In this document: positions 5,234 to 8,586 of the stretch, in pieces
How the letters are laid out: every line of letters begins with the position of its first letter
How positions within the stretch are numbered: position 1 is the first letter of the stretch
Assembly (NCBI GenBank): GCA_040509495.1
Contig: JBEVKW010000342.1
Location: 1-8,586 of the forward strand
DNA from: Terrimonas_A sp040509495
Lineage (GTDB): Bacteria > Bacteroidota > Bacteroidia > Chitinophagales > Chitinophagaceae
Length of the DNA stretch: 8,586 nucleotides
Reading direction: 5' to 3'
Notes under the pieces: generated by a model
Seen by the model: only the letters and a program-made list of their open reading frames with translations
What the model was told of the DNA's origin: nothing
The model's database searches: none
Translations under genes and position numbers: made by a program

Positions 5234-5814
5234 TGGCAACTAAATCATACGCTCCAAGACTGGCAGACAAGTACAAAAAAGACGTTGTACCTGCCCTTGT
5301 AAAAAAATTCAGCTACGAAACCGTTATGCAGGCTCCTAAACTGGAGAAGATCTGCCTTAACCGTGGTGTTAACGGAGCTGTTTCCGATAAAAAACTGGTT
5401 GATATCGCACTGGACGAGCTGACAACTATCAGCGGCCAGAAAGCGGTTCCTACCATGTCTAAAAAAGATATCTCAAACTTCAAGCTGCGTAAGAACATGC
5501 CGATCGGTGCAAGGGTAACCCTGCGCGGAGAGAAAATGTACGAGTTTCTTGACAGGTTGATCTCTGTTGCGCTTCCTCGTGTGCGTGACTTCAAAGGTGT
5601 TAATGAAAAAGCTTTCGACGGCCGTGGTAACTATACACTGGGCGTTACTGAGCAGATCATCTTCCCTGAGATCGATATCGACAAAGTGAACAAGATCACT
5701 GGTCTTGATATCACTTTCGTTACAACAGCGAATACAGACGAAGAAGCTTACGAGCTGTTGAAAGAACTGGGTATGCCTTTCAAAAACGCTAAGCCTGTAG
5801 GCGAAGCGAACTAA
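5233..5814 (+). CDS. rplE: 50S ribosomal protein L5
   Basis: The 193-residue protein includes the L5 hallmarks: PKLEKICLNRGV (residues 35-46), GARVTLRGEKMYEFLDRLI (92-110), and the long block LPRVRDFKGVNEKAFDGRGNYTLGVTEQIIFPEI (114-147). L5 binds 5S rRNA and contacts P-site tRNA in the central protuberance. It is about 14 residues longer than E. coli L5, mostly at the two ends. The ATG shares its first base with the rplX stop (TAATG), the only gene overlap in the window. In E. coli the S8 repressor site lies around the L24-L5 junction; I do not see a clear S8 target helix here. Confidence 0.98.
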   Translation: MATKSYAPRLADKYKKDVVPALVKKFSYETVMQAPKLEKICLNRGVNGAVSDKKLVDIALDELTTISGQKAVPTMSKKDISNFKLRKNMPIGARVTLRGEKMYEFLDRLISVALPRVRDFKGVNEKAFDGRGNYTLGVTEQIIFPEIDIDKVNKITGLDITFVTTANTDEEAYELLKELGMPFKNAKPVGEAN

Positions 5815-5851
5815 TAAACGCTAATTACGCGGATGATTCATTCGCGTTTAT
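5814..5851 (+). repeat. Nested alternative inverted repeats (rplE-rpsN gap)
   Basis: An outer stem pairs ATAAACGC (5814-5821) with GCGTTTAT (5844-5851) and begins at the last base of the rplE stop codon. An overlapping inner near-palindrome spans 5827-5847: ACGCG, G, ATGA, T, TCAT, T, CGCGT. The two share bases 5844-5847 and so are mutually exclusive. The ATTCGCG element recurs at 6731-6737. No run of T follows; the rest of the gap is the A-rich rpsN leader. Confidence 0.65.
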
Positions 5852-5873
5852 AAAATAAAAAAGAAACAACACT

Positions 5874-6143
5874 ATGGCTAAAACTTCCGTAAAAGCCAGG
5901 CAACGTAAAAGAGAGAAAATGGTTGCCCAGTTTGAAGCAAAACGTGCCGAGCTGAAAAAAGCTGGTGACTACGCTGCTCTGGATGAACTTCCGAAGAACT
6001 CTTCTAAAGTTCGTTTAAAGAACCGTTGTCAGCTTACCGGCCGTCCTAAAGGCTATGTGCGCTACTTCGGAATCTCCAGGGTTGCCCTGCGCGATATGGC
6101 GCTGAATGGCAAGATCCCGGGACTGAAGAAAGCGAGCTGGTAA
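5874..6143 (+). CDS. rpsN: 30S ribosomal protein S14, zinc-free type
   Basis: The 89-residue protein starts MAKTSVKARQRKREKMVAQFEAKR and carries the S14 signature RCQLTGRPKGYVRYFGISR (residues 51-69), ending GLKKASW. It has a single cysteine and no CxxC pairs, so it is the long, zinc-independent form (about 89-101 residues) and not the 61-residue zinc-ribbon form. S14 sits in the 30S head and assembles late. The start at 5874 follows the leader aaaaaagaaacaacact. The gap to rpsH (179 nt) is the longest in the window and is almost entirely repeat sequence. Confidence 0.98.
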   Translation: MAKTSVKARQRKREKMVAQFEAKRAELKKAGDYAALDELPKNSSKVRLKNRCQLTGRPKGYVRYFGISRVALRDMALNGKIPGLKKASW

Positions 6144-6149
6144 GAAGAA

Positions 6150-6236
6150 AAGTTTAAACGTTTAAAAGTTCAAGGTTTAAGAGTTCCAGAGTTGTTTCAC
6201 AACTATTAAACTATTAAACAGTAAATTTTGAAACGC
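6150..6236 (+). repeat. AT-rich inverted repeat, family B copy 2 (rpsN-rpsH gap)
   Basis: A left arm of GTTTAAA-type units (from about 6151) leads to a small apical hairpin AGTTG-tttca-CAACT (6190-6204), followed by a right arm of TTAAACTA units to about 6236. The arms pair only imperfectly. A 16-nt segment, AAAGTTCAAGGTTTAA (6165-6180), is identical to 7437-7452 in copy 3, which links the two elements. Positions 6237-6283 hold no gene or clear motif. Confidence 0.65.
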
Positions 6237-6283
6237 CGAGCTTCGAACAAGAAACATTATAACATTAAACTAAATTCCAATTA

Positions 6284-6304
6284 TCCCGGCTTTAAAACCC
6301 GGGA
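6284..6304 (+). other. GC-stem hairpin just upstream of the rpsH ribosome-binding site
   Basis: TCCCGG (6284-6289) pairs perfectly with CCGGGA (6299-6304) around the 9-nt loop ctttaaaac. It ends 3 nt before the AGGAGGG at 6308-6314, so it stands directly beside the ribosome-binding site without covering it. Without a T-run it does not resemble a terminator. It could protect or expose the leader, or be a protein-binding site; neither is shown. Confidence 0.6.
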
Positions 6305-6307
6305 CGT

Positions 6308-6314
6308 AGGAGGG
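6308..6314 (+). promoter_or_regulatory. Strong Shine-Dalgarno sequence for rpsH
   Basis: AGGAGGG ends 8 nt before the rpsH ATG at 6323, a near-ideal match and spacing. It is the only gap-located, well-spaced Shine-Dalgarno sequence in the window; the other leaders are A-rich. In Bacteroidota such sequences are generally rare, which makes this site notable. It also supports the chosen rpsH start. Confidence 0.7.
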
Positions 6315-6322
6315 CAATAAAC

Positions 6323-6721
6323 ATGGTAACAGATCCTGTAGCAGATTTCCTGACAAGAATCCGTAACGCACAGATGGCAGGCCACCGAGTGGTTGACATC
6401 CCAGCTTCTAATCTGAAGAAACGTTTGACTGAGATTCTTTACAATCAGGGCTATATTCTGAAATATAAATTCGAGGAAGATACGAAGCAAGGTGTGATCA
6501 AGATCGCCCTTAAGTATGATCCAACAAGCAAACAACCAGCAATCCAGAGCATGGAGAGAGTAAGCCGTCCGGGTTTGCGCCAGTACTCTAAGCCTGCTGA
6601 TTTCCGCCGTGTGAAAAACGGTCTGGGTGTGGCTATCATCTCTACTTCTAAAGGAGTGATGACTGACAAAGATGCGAAGCTCCAGAATGTTGGAGGTGAA
6701 GTTCTTTGCTATATCTACTAA
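6323..6721 (+). CDS. rpsH: 30S ribosomal protein S8
   Basis: The 132-residue protein starts MVTDPVADFLTRIRNAQMAGH, the standard S8 opening. Its C-terminal signature is KNGLGVAIISTSKGVMTDKDA (residues 98-118), and it ends GGEVLCYIY. S8 is a primary 16S rRNA binder in the 30S platform. In E. coli it also represses the spc operon through an mRNA site near L5. Here the gene has its own Shine-Dalgarno sequence behind a hairpin, suggesting initiation partly independent of rpsN across the 179-nt gap (inference). The length is normal. Confidence 0.98.
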   Translation: MVTDPVADFLTRIRNAQMAGHRVVDIPASNLKKRLTEILYNQGYILKYKFEEDTKQGVIKIALKYDPTSKQPAIQSMERVSRPGLRQYSKPADFRRVKNGLGVAIISTSKGVMTDKDAKLQNVGGEVLCYIY

Positions 6722-6722
6722 T

Positions 6723-6740
6723 ACGCGATCATTCGCGAAT
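6723..6740 (+). repeat. CGCG / ATTCGCGAAT palindromes after rpsH
   Basis: CGCG (6724-6727) can pair with CGCG (6734-6737) around the loop atcatt. Alternatively ATTCGCGAAT (6731-6740) is a perfect 10-nt palindrome. The sequence starts 2 nt after the rpsH stop and shares ATTCGCG with the rplE-rpsN gap element, suggesting a degenerate common repeat. Confidence 0.5.
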
Positions 6741-6752
6741 GGATTTCGATAA

Positions 6753-6801
6753 AAGGGTGATACATTAAGCCGAAAACCTATTAAGCTGACCGGTTACCCT
6801 T
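6753..6801 (+). other. Possible long-range stem in the rpsH-rplF gap
   Basis: AAGGGT (6753-6758) is complementary to ACCCTT (6796-6801), and CCG (6770-6772) to CGG (6791-6793). Inside lie two direct copies of ATTAAGC (6764-6770 and 6780-6786). The stem is short and the loop large, so this is weak; I see no gene or promoter here. Confidence 0.3.
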
Positions 6802-6824
6802 AAACCAAATAATAAACAGTCGGA

Positions 6825-6850
6825 TCCGCCAATGCTAAAGCTTCGGCGGA
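6825..6850 (+). repeat. 26-nt palindromic repeat, family A copy 3 (rpsH-rplF gap)
   Basis: TCCGCC (6825-6830) pairs with GGCGGA (6845-6850), enclosing AAT/TTC, two G-C pairs and a TAAA loop. It shares GCTAA-GCTTCGGCGGA with copy 2 except at one loop base, and reads GCTAAAGCTTCGGCGGA like the reverse complement of copy 1. It contains an in-frame ATG (6832) that can mislead start prediction for rplF. It ends 20 nt before the true rplF start. Confidence 0.8.
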
Positions 6851-6870
6851 GAGACAAAAATCAGACAAAC

Positions 6871-7425
6871 ATGTCTCGTATAGGTAAACAACCCGTAGTT
6901 ATTCCAGCCGGTGTTACTGTTTCAGTAAACAAGGATAACACAATCACAGTAAAAGGTCCGAAAGGTGAATTGAAAGAAGCGATCGATCGCGACATTACTG
7001 TTGAAGTAAAAGACAACCAGGTAAACTTTACACGTCCTACTGACCAGATCCGCCACCGCGCATTGCATGGTTTATACCGCGCACTGGTTGCGAACCTGGT
7101 GAAAGGTGTAACGGAAGGATATGTTCGCAAACTTGAGTTGGTGGGTGTGGGTTTCAAAGCAACTAACCAGGGCAATATGCTTGATCTGGCGTTGGGTTAT
7201 TCACACAACATCCTTGTTGAAATTCCAAACGAGCTGAAAGTAGCTACTGCACAGGAAAAAGGTCAGAACCCGATCATCACCCTGGAAGGTATCGACAAGC
7301 AACTGATTGGCCAGGTAGCCGCTAAATTGCGCAGCCTGCGTAAACCAGAGCCGTACAAAGGAAAAGGTGTTCGCTATGTTGGTGAAGTTGTACGTAAGAA
7401 AGCTGGTAAAGCTGCTGGCAAGTAA
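6871..7425 (+). CDS. rplF: 50S ribosomal protein L6
   Basis: From the ATG at 6871 the protein has 184 residues and begins MSRIGKQPVVIPAGVTV, the conserved L6 N-terminus. It shows the two-domain L6 layout: TITVKGPKGEL (residues 24-34), VTEGYVRKLELVGVGFKA (80-97), and the C-terminal signature PEPYKGKGVRY (159-169). L6 binds the sarcin-ricin region of 23S rRNA. An in-frame ATG at 6832 would add 13 residues (MLKLRRRDKNQTN), but that stretch is encoded partly by the family A repeat and matches no L6 feature, so it is rejected. The leader aaaaatcagacaaac is A-rich. Confidence 0.98.
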   Translation: MSRIGKQPVVIPAGVTVSVNKDNTITVKGPKGELKEAIDRDITVEVKDNQVNFTRPTDQIRHRALHGLYRALVANLVKGVTEGYVRKLELVGVGFKATNQGNMLDLALGYSHNILVEIPNELKVATAQEKGQNPIITLEGIDKQLIGQVAAKLRSLRKPEPYKGKGVRYVGEVVRKKAGKAAGK

Positions 7426-7436
7426 GATATAGTTCG

Positions 7437-7512
7437 AAAGTTCAAGGTTTAAATGTTTAAAAGTTTAGGCCTTCTCAAGAGACCGGTTTTAAACATTTAA
7501 ACTTTGAACTTT
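7437..7512 (+). repeat. 26-bp AT-rich stem-loop, family B copy 3 (rplF-rplR gap)
   Basis: Positions 7437-7462 pair with 7487-7512 over 26 consecutive positions: 25 Watson-Crick pairs and one G-U. The 24-nt loop contains GAGACCGG (7479-7486), whose reverse complement CCGGTCTC lies in the loop of copy 4 (8533-8540). The left arm shares 16 nt with copy 2. A further stretch of TTTAAAC units runs to about 7534. This is the strongest stem in the window. Confidence 0.85.
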
Positions 7513-7536
7513 TAAACATTTAAACTTTTTAAACTC

Positions 7537-7555
7537 TTCCTGGCAGAATCAGGAA
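7537..7555 (+). other. Small hairpin in the rplR leader
   Basis: TTCCTG (7537-7542) pairs with CAGGAA (7550-7555) around a 7-nt loop, ending 14 nt before the rplR start. The AGGA inside the 3' strand is too far from the ATG to be a good Shine-Dalgarno sequence and would be paired. Role unknown. Confidence 0.45.
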
Positions 7556-7569
7556 CAAACTGAATAACG

Positions 7570-7929
7570 ATGAACGGTAAAGTAAAAACAGCAAGAAGAC
7601 AGCGCATCCGCTTTAACATCCGTAAGAATGTTAGTGGTACTGCAACAAAGCCCCGCCTGTCTATTTTCCGCAGCAATACGGATATCTATGCACAGATCAT
7701 TGATGATGTGAATGGCGTAACTATCGCTGCTGCATCTACAAAGGATAAAGACATCAAAGCACAGTCTGGTACAAAATCTGAAAAAAGCAAACTGGTTGGC
7801 GCTGCTGTGGCACGCAAAGCAGTTGAGCTGGGTGTGACAGGAGTTATATTTGACCGTGGAGGTTACCTGTACCATGGCCGTGTGAAATCTGTAGCTGACG
7901 GAGCAAGAGAAGGTGGTCTTCAATTTTAA
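7570..7929 (+). CDS. rplR: 50S ribosomal protein L18
   Basis: The 119-residue protein has an Arg/Lys-rich N-terminus (KVKTARRQRIRFNIRKNVSGTATKPRLSIFRSNTDIYAQIIDD, residues 4-46) and the L18 C-terminal elements KLVGAAVARKAVELGVTGVIFDRGGYLYHGRVKSVADGAREGGLQF (74-119). L18 binds 5S rRNA together with L5 in the central protuberance. The length is typical. The start at 7570 is the first ATG in frame and gives the expected terminus. rpsE follows after 39 nt with no palindrome between, whereas the 144-nt gap before it is repeat-filled. Confidence 0.98.
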   Translation: MNGKVKTARRQRIRFNIRKNVSGTATKPRLSIFRSNTDIYAQIIDDVNGVTIAAASTKDKDIKAQSGTKSEKSKLVGAAVARKAVELGVTGVIFDRGGYLYHGRVKSVADGAREGGLQF

Positions 7930-7968
7930 GCAAACACACAACATTCAAACTTTTAATTACAAGTATAA

Positions 7969-8487
7969 ATGTCAAAGTTTAACGTAAACAGGGTTAAAGC
8001 CGGTGACCTGGAACTGAAAGATAAAGTTGTTGCGATCAACCGTGTAGTGAAAACTACAAAAGGTGGACGTGCTTTCAGCTTCTCTGCGCTGGTGGTAGTT
8101 GGCAACGAGAATGGAGTAGTTGGTCATGGCCTGGGCAAAGCAAAAGAAGTTCAGGAAGCGATCACTAAGGGTATTGAAGATGCCAAGAAAAACCTGATCA
8201 AGGTTCCGGTTATGAAGGGTACCATCCCTCATGATCAATGGGCCAAAGAAGGTGCAGCTAAAGTGCTGATCAAACCAGCCGCTCACGGTACTGGTGTGAT
8301 CGCCGGAGGTTCTATGCGCGCAGTGCTGGAAAGCGCTGGTGTAACAGACGTACTGGCTAAATCACTCGGCTCTGCCAATCCACATAACGTGGTAAAAGCA
8401 ACTTTCAAAGCGCTGGCTCTCCTCCGCGAACCAATTCAGGTTGCTAAAACACGTACACTGGGTCTGAAGAAAGTATTTAACGGATAA
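7969..8487 (+). CDS. rpsE: 30S ribosomal protein S5
   Basis: The 172-residue protein has the S5 double-stranded RNA-binding-like N-terminal domain (VVAINRVVKTTKGGRAFSFSALVVVG, residues 20-45, then GLGKAKEV, 54-61) and the C-terminal domain (KPAAHGTGVIAGGSMRAVLESAGVTDVLAKSLGSANPHNVVKAT, 102-145). S5 lies at the mRNA entry next to S3 and S4 and influences decoding accuracy. The loop VVKTTKGGR (26-34) corresponds to the region altered in spectinomycin-resistant E. coli. Position 27 is Val where E. coli has Ser; no resistance can be inferred from that alone. The leader ttacaagtataa is A-rich. rpmD is expected next, outside the window. Confidence 0.98.
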   Translation: MSKFNVNRVKAGDLELKDKVVAINRVVKTTKGGRAFSFSALVVVGNENGVVGHGLGKAKEVQEAITKGIEDAKKNLIKVPVMKGTIPHDQWAKEGAAKVLIKPAAHGTGVIAGGSMRAVLESAGVTDVLAKSLGSANPHNVVKATFKALALLREPIQVAKTRTLGLKKVFNG

Positions 8488-8496
8488 AAAAGCTGA

Positions 8497-8580
8497 GTTT
8501 AAATGTTTAAAAGTTTAAATGTTTAAATGTTGCCGGTCTCCGAATCAACTTTAAACTATTAAACCCTGAAACTTTTAAAC
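8497..8580 (+). repeat. AT-rich inverted repeat, family B copy 4 (after rpsE)
   Basis: Four tandem 8-nt units GTTTAAAT/A (8497-8528) lead through GTTG (8529-8532), a 13-nt loop containing CCGGTCTC (8533-8540), and CAAC (8546-8549), into a right arm of roughly TTTAAAC-type units to 8580. GTTG/CAAC pairs perfectly; the arms pair in 8-nt register with several mismatches. Read in reverse complement, copy 3 shows the same order AGTTTAAATGTTTAAA then CCGGTCTC. No start codon for rpmD is visible before the window ends. Confidence 0.75.
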
Positions 8581-8586
8581 TTCTTA

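Noticed and set aside
4400..5239. Long open frame on the minus strand (279 codons) opposite rplN, rplX and rplE
   Set aside because: It lies opposite three well-conserved genes and its translation is Phe-, Cys- and His-rich with no recognisable domain; a shadow of codon bias.
6190..6230. Bacteroidota-type promoter around TAAATTTTG (6222-6230)
   Set aside because: The -7 motif is off by one base and no TTG box stands at the proper distance; the region is explained by the family B repeat.
6235..6246. Another family A relic in GCCGAGCTTCG between rpsN and rpsH
   Set aside because: The match is too short and the stem ends are missing.
6832..6870. N-terminal extension of L6 from the ATG at 6832
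   Set aside because: The added residues are encoded by a palindromic repeat and the leader, and MSRIGKQPV at 6871 is the conserved L6 terminus.
8497..8580. CRISPR-like array from repeated GTTTAAAT units
   Set aside because: Units are 8 nt and directly adjacent, with no spacers; the structure is an inverted repeat.
1..8586. tRNA, rRNA or transposase genes
   Set aside because: No cloverleaf-like segment, rRNA sequence or transposase-like reading frame was seen on either strand.

Overview
The window is a contiguous piece of a bacterial S10-spc ribosomal protein cluster. All 17 genes lie on the + strand in the canonical order: rplD (3' part only), rplW, rplB, rpsS, rplV, rpsC, rplP, rpmC, rpsQ, rplN, rplX, rplE, rpsN, rpsH, rplF, rplR, rpsE. 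No mobile-element ORF, RNA gene or non-ribosomal gene was found. The proteins point to Bacteroidota, most likely a Chitinophaga-like member (inference from remembered family sequences). Supporting signs are the VDHPMGGGEG form of L2, the cysteine-poor S14, and A-rich leaders (such as aataaaATG) in place of Shine-Dalgarno sequences before almost every gene.

Layout: 1-342 is the C-terminal half of L4. Positions 403-4281 hold the rest of the S10 part (L23, L2, S19, L22, S3, L16, L29, S17). Positions 4409-8487 hold the spc part (L14, L24, L5, S14, S8, L6, L18, S5). The final 99 bases lie downstream of rpsE and contain a repeat but no gene start; by synteny rpmD (L30) should follow outside the window. 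The products assemble together: S3, S5, S8, S14, S17 and S19 in the 30S subunit, and L2, L4, L5, L6, L14, L16, L18, L22, L23, L24 and L29 in the 50S subunit. Co-transcription is expected. No promoter or intrinsic terminator could be recognised inside the window.

The unusual part is the space between genes. Six junctions are tight (-1 to 39 nt). The other ten complete gaps are 59-179 nt, and they and the 99-nt end segment each carry inverted-repeat (hairpin-forming) sequence. Several families can be separated by eye: (A) a 26-nt TCCGCC...GGCGGA hairpin, three copies in both orientations; (B) long AT-rich inverted repeats built from 8-nt GTTTAAAN units, four copies, one with a 26-bp stem; (C) a 7-nt GTAAAAA/CTTTTGA inverted repeat sharing a 23-nt exact match with a second site; and (D) assorted GC-rich or ATTCG-type palindromes. 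They look like small non-coding repeats lodged in the gaps of an essential operon.

Other points of note are an RGG-rich tail on S3, a degenerate KOW motif in L24, a rare well-placed AGGAGGG before rpsH just behind a hairpin, and a false upstream start for L6 created by a repeat.
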